Below are positions 32,582 to 41,655 of a stretch of 64,000 nt of DNA, piece after piece. The notes under the pieces were generated by a model. That model had not been told where the DNA came from. It worked only from the letters and a program-made list of their open reading frames with translations, and did not search any database. This DNA comes from Williamsia soli. Its GTDB lineage: Bacteria > Actinomycetota > Actinomycetes > Mycobacteriales > Mycobacteriaceae. The stretch's first letter is position 1; the number at the start of each line of letters is the position of its first letter. The position numbers were made by a program, and so were the translations under genes. The stretch covers positions 248,001-312,000 of the forward strand of contig NZ_JAFRDR010000005.1 in NCBI RefSeq assembly GCF_017377795.1, written 5' to 3'.

Positions 32582-32968
32582 TCAACTCATCACCAGCGCT
32601 TCCTGGACGGCGGCGTGAAATGCTTTGCCGGGGTCACCGAAAACCTGGGTCTCGGGAAAGTACATCGCTGCCAAACCGCTCAGTAGCGACCCGCATGCGC
32701 CGGGGCGAACCGCCACGGCGAACCACATCCCCATCGACACATTGCTGATGACCCGGGTCCAATCCGATTGCTCTTCAATCGCATTGGCTACGCGCAGCAT
32801 GAGCTTCGGATCGTTGACGCCGGATCTCGGTGAGGACGCATCGGTCCGGTGCGGCGAGCGCGGGGCGCCGGTCTCGGTGTCGCCCGTGCCCCGTCTGTCG
32901 GAATGGGCTCGGGAATGGATTTCGACTGCATCTGCGACCGTCAATGGCAGGTTGTTACTGCTGTGCAT
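32582..32968 (-). CDS. Hypothetical protein (128 aa)
   Basis: ATG 32968 (MHSSNNLPLTVADAV) has GAGGAG seven bases upstream, which decides this start although the frame extends further. The middle is polar (SDRRGTGDTETGAPRSPHRT), and the C-terminal part has VANAIEEQSDWTRVISNVSM and AMYFPETQVFGDPGKAFHAA. No family was recognised. The DNA upstream (32969-33176) is AT-rich relative to the surroundings and probably holds its promoter. Confidence 0.55.
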   Translation of the reverse strand: MHSSNNLPLTVADAVEIHSRAHSDRRGTGDTETGAPRSPHRTDASSPRSGVNDPKLMLRVANAIEEQSDWTRVISNVSMGMWFAVAVRPGACGSLLSGLAAMYFPETQVFGDPGKAFHAAVQEALVMS

Positions 32969-33176
32969 CGTGGCTCTCCTCGGCGGGTGTTTGCTGGCCA
33001 AATGGCCAACAACTCGACGTTCGCACGAGTTGAGGGTTTTGTTGCAGGTCAGTCGACTTTTTGTTGGACAGTTGATACTCGTAAATGCAGAATTAATTTT
33101 TCGGGGAACATTTGGACGGCAAAGTATCAATGAAGCCAAACCTGAAGTTTTGATCCTTCGGCGCCGGGGGTGGCGA

Positions 33177-33570
33177 TCAGTCAGCGGAGAGCGACGCCTC
33201 CTCGGGCGTCGCCAGCGTCAACACCGCCTCGGTCACCCTCGGATCGGTCTCGATCTCGGACTCGAGATGGCGCAGCGTTGTGGCCAGGTCGTTCTCTCTG
33301 GTGTTGCCGACGAACGCGACGGCGAGCCCGATGAGAGCGGCAGCATCCTCAGCGAATACGGCCCGAAAGGTGGGGTCAGAAGTTCGGAAGACCGGGCTCA
33401 GCAACCCGACCCGGCGCTGGACCGCACCCTTGTTCGCCTGCTGGTACGACCGCAGAAACGAAACCCCCTCTGCGAACATCGACCAGATGTAGGCCTCTTT
33501 GCCGTACCCCTGCCACCGTCAGGAAGCTGTCGCCCCCGGCCTGGGCGGTGTCGTGCTCGTCAGTTGCCAT
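33177..33570 (-). pseudogene. Hypothetical protein split by a frameshift
   Basis: ATG 33570 has GTGAGG upstream and reads MATDEHDTAQAGGDSFLTVA, but then becomes implausible. From a second frame, YGKEAYIWSMFAEGVSFLRS and YQQANKGAVQRRVGLL run on to a stop at 33177 as a credible 110-residue protein whose only ATG (33479) has no ribosome-binding site. Removing one G from the run at 33507-33510 (C on the plus strand) would join them. It is either a one-base mutation or an assembly error; the family is unknown. Confidence 0.5.
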
Positions 33571-33611
33571 GTGACCTCACCGGGCCAGTATGCGCTCCGG
33601 ATGACAGCAGA

Positions 33612-34250
33612 TCAGATCAGACCTTCGCGCATCGCGTAGGCCACGGCATGGGTTCGGTTGCGTAGGTGCAGCCGGGTGGTGACACCGTGCAGGACACTCT
33701 TCACCGTGCGTTCGGAGTAGCAGAGTTCATCGGCGATCGCGGCGGTGTCGAAACCCTCGGACACCAGGCGCAACACTTCGATCTCCCGCTCGGACAGTGG
33801 CGCGCCGGCCGGCCTGCGAGGAAAACCGCCGCGGCGCTGGAGATATCCGACCTCTTCGAGAAGGGTGCCGACCAGGTCGGGGGGAACGGCCCCACCGCCG
33901 GCCGCGATCCGCTTGATCTGTGCAACGAGATTGTCGCGGGTCGCGTCGGTGCGACGGATCATTCCACTGACGCCGGCCTCGGCCGCCGCCACCACCGTGG
34001 TCTCGTCGAGCGACCCGAGCACGAGCATCGTCCGGGGGACGCCGCCGCGCTGGATCGCCCTGAGGTTGCGGTACACCGCGTCATCGAGGGCGTCGGCGAC
34101 CACCACCGCCACCTCGGCGCTGTCGACGCTGCACCCGGCGACGAGCCGGACCTCCGCACACATGCGAAGCGTGCTCGTCACGCCTGCCTGCAGGATCGGA
34201 TCGTTCGCGTAGACGTAGGTGCTGACTCGACTGCCGCCATGATTGCGCAT
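33612..34250 (-). CDS. NarL/LuxR-type response regulator (212 aa)
   Basis: C-terminal LuxR helix-turn-helix near residues 150-210: APLSEREIEVLRLVSEGFDT, AAIADELCYSERTVKSVLHG and VTTRLHLRNRTHAVAYA. The N-terminal half has the shape of a receiver (VVADALDDAVYRNLRAIQRG and TTVVAAAEAGVSGMIRRTDA), but I do not see a clean acidic pocket with phospho-acceptor Asp after strand 3, so it may be an atypical receiver that is not phosphorylated. No sensor kinase is adjacent. Start ATG 34250; GTG 34226 is possible. Confidence 0.85.
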   Translation of the reverse strand: MRNHGGSRVSTYVYANDPILQAGVTSTLRMCAEVRLVAGCSVDSAEVAVVVADALDDAVYRNLRAIQRGGVPRTMLVLGSLDETTVVAAAEAGVSGMIRRTDATRDNLVAQIKRIAAGGGAVPPDLVGTLLEEVGYLQRRGGFPRRPAGAPLSEREIEVLRLVSEGFDTAAIADELCYSERTVKSVLHGVTTRLHLRNRTHAVAYAMREGLI

Positions 34251-34346
34251 GTGTCGATGGTCGACGACCCAGAGCCCGCTGCCGCGAGTAGCGCACTACC
34301 TGAAATCCGGTTCGAACACCGAAGGTCGGGGGAGTCCCGCGCGGGG

Positions 34347-35747
34347 TCAGTGGGCGAAGTGCTGCTTCTGCGGCAGGTTGCCGTCCGACTTGATGGTTCG
34401 CAGCTCCTTCATGACCTCGACGAGATGCTGGTGCAAGACGCGGGCCATGTCGCGGGAGAATCCTTCGCGGACAACAACTCGCAGGACCGCGAGGTCGGAG
34501 ACGTTGTCAGGCATCGTGTACGCCGGAACCTGCCAGCCGTAGGAACGCAGGCCGTGTGAGACGTCGAATGCGGTGAACTCGCAGTCACTGTGGAGCTTGA
34601 AGGTGACCACCGGTATCGCCGAACCGTCCGTGACGATCTCGATCTCGTCCTCTTCCTCGATCTGCCCGGCGAACCACTGGGCGGTATCGGACAGGGACTT
34701 CATGATGTCGGTATAGCCCTGGCGGCCCAGACGCAGGAAGTTGTAGTACTGCCCGATCACCTGGTTGCCCGGTCGGGAGAAGTTCAGGGTGAAGGTAGGC
34801 ATGTCGCCGCCGAGGTAGTTGACGCGGAAGACGAGGTCTTCGGGAAGCCAGGTCTTGTCGCGCCAGACGACGAATCCGACGCCCGGATACGTCAGGCCGT
34901 ACTTGTGTCCACTGACGTTGATGGACACCACCCGCGGGATCCGGAAGTCCCATTCGAGGTCGGGGTGCAGGAAGGGGAGGACGAAGCCGCCGCTGGCCGC
35001 GTCGACGTGGATGGGCACGTCCACGCCACCGTCGGCGGCGAGCTTGTCGAGGGCCGTGGCGATCTCCTTGACCGGTTCGAGCTCACCGGTGTAGGTGGTA
35101 CCGGCGATGACGACCACGCCGATCGTGTTCTCGTCGACCGCATCGAGAACCTGTTCCGGGGTGATGACGTAGCGGCCTTCCTCCATCGGGAGGTACCGCG
35201 GTTCGACTTCGAAGTAGCGGCAGAACTTCTCCCACACAACCTGCACATTGCTGCCCAAGATCAGGTTGGGAGTGCCGGTCGATGGTCGAGCTCCGCCTTC
35301 GGCTTCGTCTCCGCCGGTCTTCTTCGCCTTCCACAGCCACTTGAGGGCCAGGCCACCGAGCATGACTGCCTCGGAGGACCCGATCGTCGACGTGCCGGTC
35401 GCGCTGGACGCCACGGTGGGGTCGAGGTCCGGCGCATTGAACAGGTCCGCGACCATGGCGACACAGCGCTCTTCGATGGCGGCGGTCAGCGGGTACTCGT
35501 CCTTGTCGATCATGTTCTTGTCGAACGTCTCGGCCATCAGCTTCTCGGCCTGGGGGTCCATCCATGTGGTGACGAAGGTGGCGAGGTTCAGACGTGAGTT
35601 CCCGTCGAGCATCAACTCGTCGTGAATGAATCGGTAGGCCACCTCGGGATCCATCGAGTCGTCCGGGATCTGAAGGGCGGGAATGCCGGAGACCGCGAAT
35701 CGGCCGGTGTACGCGGGGGTGATCATTCCCCGGTCGACGTCTGACAT
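34347..35747 (-). CDS. gadB: Glutamate decarboxylase (466 aa)
   Basis: PLP-dependent group II decarboxylase converting glutamate to GABA with proton consumption. Seen: MDPEVAYRFIHDELMLDGNS near the N-terminus, GSSEAVMLGGLALKW, HVDAASGGFVLPFLHPDLEW and the PLP lysine in VSGHKYGLTYPGVGFVVWRD. Length matches bacterial GadB/GadA, and the C-terminal tail ends QKQHFAH. It is divergent from a GPH-type transporter with a 140-base gap. Acid resistance or GABA metabolism is the likely role; no GABA antiporter of the classical GadC type is adjacent. Confidence 0.96.
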   Translation of the reverse strand: MSDVDRGMITPAYTGRFAVSGIPALQIPDDSMDPEVAYRFIHDELMLDGNSRLNLATFVTTWMDPQAEKLMAETFDKNMIDKDEYPLTAAIEERCVAMVADLFNAPDLDPTVASSATGTSTIGSSEAVMLGGLALKWLWKAKKTGGDEAEGGARPSTGTPNLILGSNVQVVWEKFCRYFEVEPRYLPMEEGRYVITPEQVLDAVDENTIGVVVIAGTTYTGELEPVKEIATALDKLAADGGVDVPIHVDAASGGFVLPFLHPDLEWDFRIPRVVSINVSGHKYGLTYPGVGFVVWRDKTWLPEDLVFRVNYLGGDMPTFTLNFSRPGNQVIGQYYNFLRLGRQGYTDIMKSLSDTAQWFAGQIEEEDEIEIVTDGSAIPVVTFKLHSDCEFTAFDVSHGLRSYGWQVPAYTMPDNVSDLAVLRVVVREGFSRDMARVLHQHLVEVMKELRTIKSDGNLPQKQHFAH

Positions 35748-35887
35748 ATGAACTCCATCGCTGCTTGATTAACGGGGATTGCCGAGGCCCGAGCGCTTAG
35801 ATGGTACCGCCGAAGTGGTCACGCGCACTGCGGTTCTCCAACTGCTTGGTCATGTCGAGCTGCGAAAATGCGTCTCATGCCTAAGGT

Positions 35888-37276
35888 ATGAGGGTGAATC
35901 GGCAATCGTCACCTAGGATGCGCAGAGTTCCTCGTGCGGTGACCGTCGGCTACGCGGCCGGCAGCGTCGGTACGGGTGGCTTCGGGGTGCTGCCCGGATT
36001 GGTGCTGTCGTACTACTTGACCGACACCCTCGGTGTCGCGGCGATTGTCGCGTCCGCGGTGGTGATCTTGCCGAAGATCATGGACGTGGTGCTGGACCCC
36101 TGGATCGGCGCGATCAGTGACCGCATGGTGGCGCGGCGCGGCGCCAGGACGCGGCTGATGTTGCTCGGCGCGGTGAGTCTGCCCGCGGTGTTCGTCCTGA
36201 CGTTCGCTGCCCCACCGGCCATCGGTGCGGCCGCCGGCGCCGCGTGGGTGCTTGTCTTCTTCCTGCTGTCGGCGGTGGCGTACAGCCTCTTCCAGGTTCC
36301 GTACATCGCACTACCTGCCGAGCTGACCGCGGACTACGACGAACGAACTCGCCTGATCTCGATTCGAATTGCGGTGCTGGCGTTGACGATCCTGTTGGTC
36401 GGCGCCGGGGGGCCGGCCATCCGGGACGCGTTCGGCGGGGATGCCGCGGGTTATGTGGTGATGGCCATCGTGGTGGCAGCCGTCATCTGCGCCGGGATGC
36501 TGGCCGCAACGCTTCTCGCGTCCTCTCGCGCGCTGCCGGTCGCTTCGGGCCGCGAGCTCGGAAGCGGTGTCGCGGCGGCGTACCGCGACGGGCTCGATGC
36601 GCTGCGGACCGTACGACGATTCCGGATCCTGGTGACGGTGTTCGTGATTCAGGCACTCGCCAGTGCGGTGATGCTCGCCGGCGCGCAGTACGTCGCGACG
36701 TACGTGCTCGACAACGAGGGTGCGCTGACGGTGTTGTTTGCAGCGCTTGTCGCTCCCGCGCTGCTGGTCATGCCCCTGTGGTACCGCTTCGCCACCCGGC
36801 GGGGCAAGGTGCGTGGGCTGGTCGCGGCGTCATCGATTTTCGTATGTGCCACCACTGCTCTGGTGGTTGCGACCTGGCTGCCTGGCTGGTGGATCTATCT
36901 TGCCGTCGGGGTGGCGGGCGTCGGATACGCGGGTATGCAAGCATTTCCGCTCGCGATGTTGCCGGATGTGATCGACTCCGATGCTCGCCGCGGGGGCCGG
37001 GAGAGGGGAGGGTCGCTCGCCGGGGTGTGGACGGCCACCGAAACCGCGGGCCTGGCATTGGGTCCGGCCGTGTTCCTGCTCGCGCTCGCGATCGGGGGAT
37101 TCGTATCGTCATCCGGGGATGAGATTGTGAACCAACCTGATTCCGCGGTCACGGCGATAGCGCTCGCGTTCTCCGCTGTGCCCGCCGTTCTCGTCACGAT
37201 CAGCATCTGGCTGCTGCGCGGTTACCGTGAGAACGACAACGACAGTCACATCGAGGGAGGGGTGATCGATGCCTGA
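35888..37276 (+). CDS. MFS transporter, GPH (MelB-like) family (462 aa)
   Basis: Twelve predicted membrane segments with the MFS_2 signature: GGFGVLPGLVLSYYLTDTLG, then the family loop KIMDVVLDPWIGAISDRMVA with the conserved Asp, and ADYDERTRLISIRIAVLALT in the central loop. GPH transporters move glycosides or other small solutes with Na+ or H+. The start ATG 35888 has a weak AAGG. The next gene overlaps its 3' end by eight bases, so transporter and PLP enzyme work together: probably import of the enzyme's substrate or export of its amine product. Confidence 0.88.
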   Translation: MRVNRQSSPRMRRVPRAVTVGYAAGSVGTGGFGVLPGLVLSYYLTDTLGVAAIVASAVVILPKIMDVVLDPWIGAISDRMVARRGARTRLMLLGAVSLPAVFVLTFAAPPAIGAAAGAAWVLVFFLLSAVAYSLFQVPYIALPAELTADYDERTRLISIRIAVLALTILLVGAGGPAIRDAFGGDAAGYVVMAIVVAAVICAGMLAATLLASSRALPVASGRELGSGVAAAYRDGLDALRTVRRFRILVTVFVIQALASAVMLAGAQYVATYVLDNEGALTVLFAALVAPALLVMPLWYRFATRRGKVRGLVAASSIFVCATTALVVATWLPGWWIYLAVGVAGVGYAGMQAFPLAMLPDVIDSDARRGGRERGGSLAGVWTATETAGLALGPAVFLLALAIGGFVSSSGDEIVNQPDSAVTAIALAFSAVPAVLVTISIWLLRGYRENDNDSHIEGGVIDA

Positions 37277-38786
37277 ACCAGACAGGTTGTCTGCATCGGA
37301 CGGAGGGCAGATCGCGTCTCGCGGGGTGCAGGTGCTCGAGACCCTGCGACGACTCCGGGAACAGGACGCACCCACCCACGGTGGCCGGGTCCTGTCGTAC
37401 GTCTACGACAGTGGGCTGGCAGAACTCGATCGGATCGCCGGTGAGGCGGCCCGCCTCGTGCAGTCCGTGAACGGCCTGGACCCCACGGTCTTCCCGTCCG
37501 TCGCCGTCATGGAGCGTGAGCTGGTGGCATTCGGACGCAACATCTTTCATGGTGACGCCTCGATGGTCGGCAACGTCACCACCGGAGGCACGGAGAGTTG
37601 TCTGCTGGCGGTGAAGGCGGCGCGCGATCTGGTGGCGGCCCCCCGTGGAACCGGTTCGCTGGTGATCCCGACCACCGCGCACGCAGCATTCATCAAGGCG
37701 GCTGCGCTGCTGGGCCTCGAGCTCATCCGGGTTCCGGTGGACCCGGCCACGGGGGTCGTCGATGCCGATCGGATCGGTGCGGCGATCCGCCCCGACACCG
37801 TACTCGTGGTGGTGTCTGCGCCGAACTACCCGACGGGTTCGATCGACCCGGTCGAGCAGGTCGCAGCGGTGACCTGCGCGCGAGGGGTCGCCTTACATGT
37901 GGACGCATGCCTCGGCGGTTTCGCGCTGCCCTGGTGGGACACTGCTGAGAAACCGCTGTCACCATGGGATTTCCGGGTCGAAGGTGTCACCAGTCTGTCG
38001 GCCGACCTGCACAAGTACGGGTACGCCCCGAAAGGCGCGTCGCTGCTACTGCATCGGGACCGGGACCGGCACCGCGCTCAATACTTCGGGATCACCGATT
38101 GGCCGGGCTACCCCGTGGTGAATCCGACATTGTTGGGGTCGAAGTCGGCGGCAGGTCTCGCGAGCGCGTGGGCCGTGGCCACGACACTCGGGTCGCAGGG
38201 ATATGCCGGCCTGGTGGCGGGTGTCCGGGACTCGACCGATGCGCTGGTCGCTGCCGCTCGCGGCATCGGAGGCCTGCGGGTGGTGGGCGAGCCGGTGGGG
38301 CCGGTCTTCGCGATCGCTGCCGATGCCGGCGCAGAGGATGTGGTCGACCCACATCGGTGGGCTAGTGCGGTGGCAGACCGCGGTTTCACCCTGCAGATGC
38401 AACCCTCTCTGACGCAGCCCGACGGAACCGTGCTGGCACCAACCACGCATGTGACCGTCACCGGTGTCACCGCATCGATCCTCGATGAGCTGATCGGGGC
38501 GTTCGGGAGCGCCGACGGCATTGTCCGTGGGGAGCCGCCGGCTGCGCCACCGCCGGCGCTCGCCGAGCTCGCCGCCGCGTTCGGCAGGGGCGAGGTAGCG
38601 CTCGCCGATGTCCTCGGGCTGCCGAGTGAGTCCGTCGGAGCCGCGCTGGTGGCGGCGGGCCTCGACCCACGCGGAGACGGCGACCTCGACATGGCGACAG
38701 TGCTCGCGGCCGTCGAAGCGCTGCCCCGGCCGGTCACCGCGAAGTTGCTCGTCGAGTTCCTCGCGGGGCTAATCGCCCCGGACTGA
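37269..38786 (+). CDS. Group II PLP-dependent decarboxylase/sphingosine-phosphate lyase-like (505 aa)
   Basis: Fold-type I PLP enzyme like glutamate/tyrosine decarboxylases and sphingosine-1-phosphate lyases: NVTTGGTESCLLAVKAARDL near residue 100, APNYPTGSIDP, HVDACLGGFALPWW and the PLP lysine in LSADLHKYGYAPKGASLLLH near residue 245. The C-terminal 90 residues (PALAELAAAFGRGEVALADV and onward) are an extension rich in Ala. It overlaps the MFS gene. The substrate could be an amino acid or a phosphorylated amino alcohol; the sequence does not decide between them. Confidence 0.85.
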   Translation: MPEPDRLSASDGGQIASRGVQVLETLRRLREQDAPTHGGRVLSYVYDSGLAELDRIAGEAARLVQSVNGLDPTVFPSVAVMERELVAFGRNIFHGDASMVGNVTTGGTESCLLAVKAARDLVAAPRGTGSLVIPTTAHAAFIKAAALLGLELIRVPVDPATGVVDADRIGAAIRPDTVLVVVSAPNYPTGSIDPVEQVAAVTCARGVALHVDACLGGFALPWWDTAEKPLSPWDFRVEGVTSLSADLHKYGYAPKGASLLLHRDRDRHRAQYFGITDWPGYPVVNPTLLGSKSAAGLASAWAVATTLGSQGYAGLVAGVRDSTDALVAAARGIGGLRVVGEPVGPVFAIAADAGAEDVVDPHRWASAVADRGFTLQMQPSLTQPDGTVLAPTTHVTVTGVTASILDELIGAFGSADGIVRGEPPAAPPPALAELAAAFGRGEVALADVLGLPSESVGAALVAAGLDPRGDGDLDMATVLAAVEALPRPVTAKLLVEFLAGLIAPD

Positions 38787-38868
38787 CGAACGGAAGACAA
38801 CTACTTTACCGCCGCCGGCTCGCCGGTAGGGTGTGAGACCTAGCTGCCGACGACGAGGAGTGGTGTCC

Positions 38869-39732
38869 ATGGGACCCGGATACGGCAACGATCCGAACAA
38901 CCCTGATCAGCCGTATTACGGTGGCCAGCAACCACCGCAGCAGCCCTACTACGGCGATCAGCAGCCGTATTACGGCAATCAGCCGCCGGATCAGGGTGGT
39001 TACGGTCCCAGCGGTACCAGTCAGATGCCCGCCGGCGGGCAGCCCGACTACGGACAACCCGACTACGGGCAACCCCAGTACAACCAACCCCAGTACAACC
39101 AATCCGGATATGGGCAGCAGCCCGACTACAGCCAGCAGGCGTACGGCCAGCAACCCTACGGCGAGCAGCCGTACGGCAACTCACCGTATGGCGGGCAGCC
39201 GCCCTACGGTGGCCCCCCCTATGACGGCGGCTACGGGCAGCCCCCGCAGGGCCCGAACGGCGGTGGCAGCAAGAAAACCCTGCTGATCATCTTCGCCGTC
39301 GTGATCGCTCTGCTCGTGGTGGTCGGCGGTGCCACCGCCGCCCTCGTCCTCGGCAGCGACGGTGACGGCGATTCGCCGACCGCCAACTCGACGACGTCGA
39401 GCGCCACGACGACCACCGGCAGCACCAGCACCGGGGACACCACCACCACGGAGACGACCACGACGACATCCGGGAGTTCGGGTGGCACAGTCGTTTACGA
39501 GGTGACCGGCAATGCGTCGATGATTCTCTACAGTGACGCCGGTGGCGAGCAGAAGACAGAGACATCGCCGAGCACGCCATGGACGAAGTCGTTCGACAAT
39601 CTGGAGCCGCCGTTCCAGCTCAGTGCCTTCACCGCCAACGGGGAGGACGTGTCCTGCAGCATCAAGGTGAACGGCAAGACCGTGGCGAGCGACAAATCGG
39701 CCCTCGCGATCTGCGTGGACATCGGGGCGTAG
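38869..39732 (+). CDS. Membrane-anchored protein with PQY-rich tail and MmpS-like domain (287 aa)
   Basis: Three parts. Residues 1-130 are low-complexity and rich in Tyr, Gln, Pro and Gly with repeated [10 protein letters not shown] and PYG units. One membrane helix follows ([20 protein letters not shown]), then a Thr/Ser linker, and a C-terminal extracytoplasmic domain resembling MmpS ([20 protein letters not shown] and [20 protein letters not shown]). ATG 38869 follows GAGGAG. MmpS proteins assist MmpL lipid transporters, but no MmpL is adjacent. The cytoplasmic tail may mediate assembly of envelope or growth-pole proteins. Confidence 0.82.
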   Translation: MGPGYGNDPNNPDQPYYGGQQPPQQPYYGDQQPYYGNQPPDQGGYGPSGTSQMPAGGQPDYGQPDYGQPQYNQPQYNQSGYGQQPDYSQQAYGQQPYGEQPYGNSPYGGQPPYGGPPYDGGYGQPPQGPNGGGSKKTLLIIFAVVIALLVVVGGATAALVLGSDGDGDSPTANSTTSSATTTTGSTSTGDTTTTETTTTTSGSSGGTVVYEVTGNASMILYSDAGGEQKTETSPSTPWTKSFDNLEPPFQLSAFTANGEDVSCSIKVNGKTVASDKSALAICVDIGA

Positions 39733-39748
39733 ACAGGCCGATCTGACC

Positions 39749-40495
39749 ATGTCCGAACAAGACTCACGCAAAGAACGGGCGACGTCATTCGGTGCGCAGG
39801 CGTCGGCGTACAGCGCCGGACGGCCCGGCTATCCGGCGCGGGCCGTGGCGCGGCTGCTGGCACCCGACGCGATGGTGGTCGCCGACGTCGGTGCGGGGAC
39901 AGGCAAACTGACGGCCTCACTGCTCCAACCGGGGCGCACGCTCTATGCCGTGGAACCCGACGCCGCGATGCTGGACACCCTCAGCGTCCAGCTGCCATCC
40001 GTCCACGGACTGATCGGCACGGCCGAACAGATCCCACTCGCGGACAAGGTCTGTGATGCCCTCACCTTCGGCCAGTCGTGGCACTGGGTCGACCCTCTCG
40101 TCGCCGTCGCCGAGGCGGCCCGGGTGCTTCGTCCCGGCGGCACGCTCGGCCTGATCTGGAACATCCGGGACGAGACGGTTCCGTGGGTCGCTCGGTTGAC
40201 CGAGATCATCGCTGCGAGCGAGGCCGAGGTGTTCGTCGCACAGGGGGGACCCACATTGGGCCTGCCGTTCGGTGTACCTCGCCATGAGACCTTCGACTGG
40301 GATCGCCGGCTCGACGTCGAGCAACTCCTCGCGATGGTGAACTCGCGGAGTCAGATCATCACGGCCACAGAGTCCGAGCGCGCAGACATCCTCGATCGCG
40401 TGCGCCGACTCGCCGCCGAGGTCGCCGATTCCGACGGAACGATCGTGTTGCCCTATCGAACCCACGTGTTCCAGGCCATCAACTCGGACGGGTAA
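39749..40495 (+). CDS. Class I SAM-dependent methyltransferase (248 aa)
   Basis: Methyltransf_11/25-type enzyme: N-terminal FGAQASAYSAGRPGYPARAV, the SAM motif VADVGAGTGKLTASLL near residue 42, YAVEPDAAMLDTLS, then GTAEQIPLADKVCDALTFGQ and ARVLRPGGTLGLIWNIRD. This is the layout of small-molecule methyltransferases. It starts 16 bases after the MmpS-like gene, probably co-transcribed. Substrate unknown. Confidence 0.9.
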   Translation: MSEQDSRKERATSFGAQASAYSAGRPGYPARAVARLLAPDAMVVADVGAGTGKLTASLLQPGRTLYAVEPDAAMLDTLSVQLPSVHGLIGTAEQIPLADKVCDALTFGQSWHWVDPLVAVAEAARVLRPGGTLGLIWNIRDETVPWVARLTEIIAASEAEVFVAQGGPTLGLPFGVPRHETFDWDRRLDVEQLLAMVNSRSQIITATESERADILDRVRRLAAEVADSDGTIVLPYRTHVFQAINSDG

Positions 40496-40610
40496 CCAAA
40501 CCCTCCCGGAGGCAAACCTTTCGGCGCACGCTGATCGAAAATCGGGAAATCTCGGCGCAAACACCCGTAGGTCGTGACGCAAACGTGCTCAGTCGTGTTC
40601 TATTGACTGG

Positions 40611-41603
40611 GTGCATACGCTCATCCGCAGGGATGCGTGGCTCCGTTTCACGCTGCTGCCCGCCATCCTCCTGCTCACCGCGGCCATGGTTGCCGGATGC
40701 TTCGACCCCCTCAGCCGAGCCGGATCACGCGATCCCGATCCGAACCACATCGTCGTGGGTTCCGGCGGTGTCCTGGAAAGCCAGATCATCGGGCAGATCT
40801 ACATCGACGCGCTCGAGGCGAACGGCTTCACCGTCGAGAACCAGCTGAACTCCGGAACACGTGAGCGGTACCTGCCTGCGCTGCGTTCAGGCGACATCGA
40901 CCTCGTCCCCGACTACATCGGCAACCTGATGCAGTACCTCGCATCGACTGCTCCGGGTCTCACCGAGGACCAGGTCGCCGAATACTCGGCGCTCACCTCG
41001 CTCGAAGACATCGAACAGAAACTGCCGACGGTCGAGGGCGACGATCTGCTCACCTACACTCCCGCGCCCGGTTCCAACTCCGATTCGGTGACCGTGACGC
41101 AGAAGTCTGCGGACAAGTGGAACCTGAAGTCGATAGAGGACCTGGCCCGGGTATCGCAAACGGAGAAGGTCAGTTTCATGGCCAACAGCGAGTTCGCGAC
41201 GCGTGAGGTCGGCGTACCGGGACTCGAACGGAACTACGGGCTCAAGGTCGATTTCCGACCCAACAATGACAGCGGCGGTCAGGCCACGATCAATGAGCTC
41301 ACCAGCGGGCGGGTCACGGCCGCGGACATCTACACCACGACCCCGGCGATCACCACCGAGAACCTGGTGGTCCTCGAAGACCCCAAACACAACTTCCCGG
41401 CCAACAACATCGTGCCCGTCCTCGCGAAGACCAAGGACTCCCCGAAACTCCGCGCGGTACTCGACGCGGTGTCGTCGAAGCTGACGGTCGAGGAGCTGCG
41501 CAACTTGAACGAGTTGGTGTCGGGCAAAGAGAAACTCGAGGTCGAGGACGCGGCGAAGCGCTGGGTCGAAGCACAGAATCTGAACAAGGCTCTCGGGTCG
41601 TGA
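40611..41603 (+). CDS. Osmoprotectant ABC importer substrate-binding lipoprotein, OpuAC/ProX-like (330 aa)
   Basis: Lipoprotein signal: a basic start, hydrophobic LPAILLLTAAMVAGC with the lipobox Cys near residue 30. The body is a glycine-betaine-type binding protein: VVGSGGVLESQIIGQIYIDA, LNSGTRERYLPALRSGDIDL, VPDYIGNLMQYL and TSGRVTAADIYTTTPAITTE. GTG 40611 is the start. It is first in a four-gene importer (40611-44146) with one ATPase and two permeases, the OpuC/ProXVWZ arrangement, so compatible-solute uptake (betaine, choline or carnitine) is the expected function. Confidence 0.92.
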   Translation: MHTLIRRDAWLRFTLLPAILLLTAAMVAGCFDPLSRAGSRDPDPNHIVVGSGGVLESQIIGQIYIDALEANGFTVENQLNSGTRERYLPALRSGDIDLVPDYIGNLMQYLASTAPGLTEDQVAEYSALTSLEDIEQKLPTVEGDDLLTYTPAPGSNSDSVTVTQKSADKWNLKSIEDLARVSQTEKVSFMANSEFATREVGVPGLERNYGLKVDFRPNNDSGGQATINELTSGRVTAADIYTTTPAITTENLVVLEDPKHNFPANNIVPVLAKTKDSPKLRAVLDAVSSKLTVEELRNLNELVSGKEKLEVEDAAKRWVEAQNLNKALGS

Positions 41604-41655
41604 ACAGCATCTCGACCACGATCTTGGCAACGGCTCACCGGAAGGAACGAAACCC

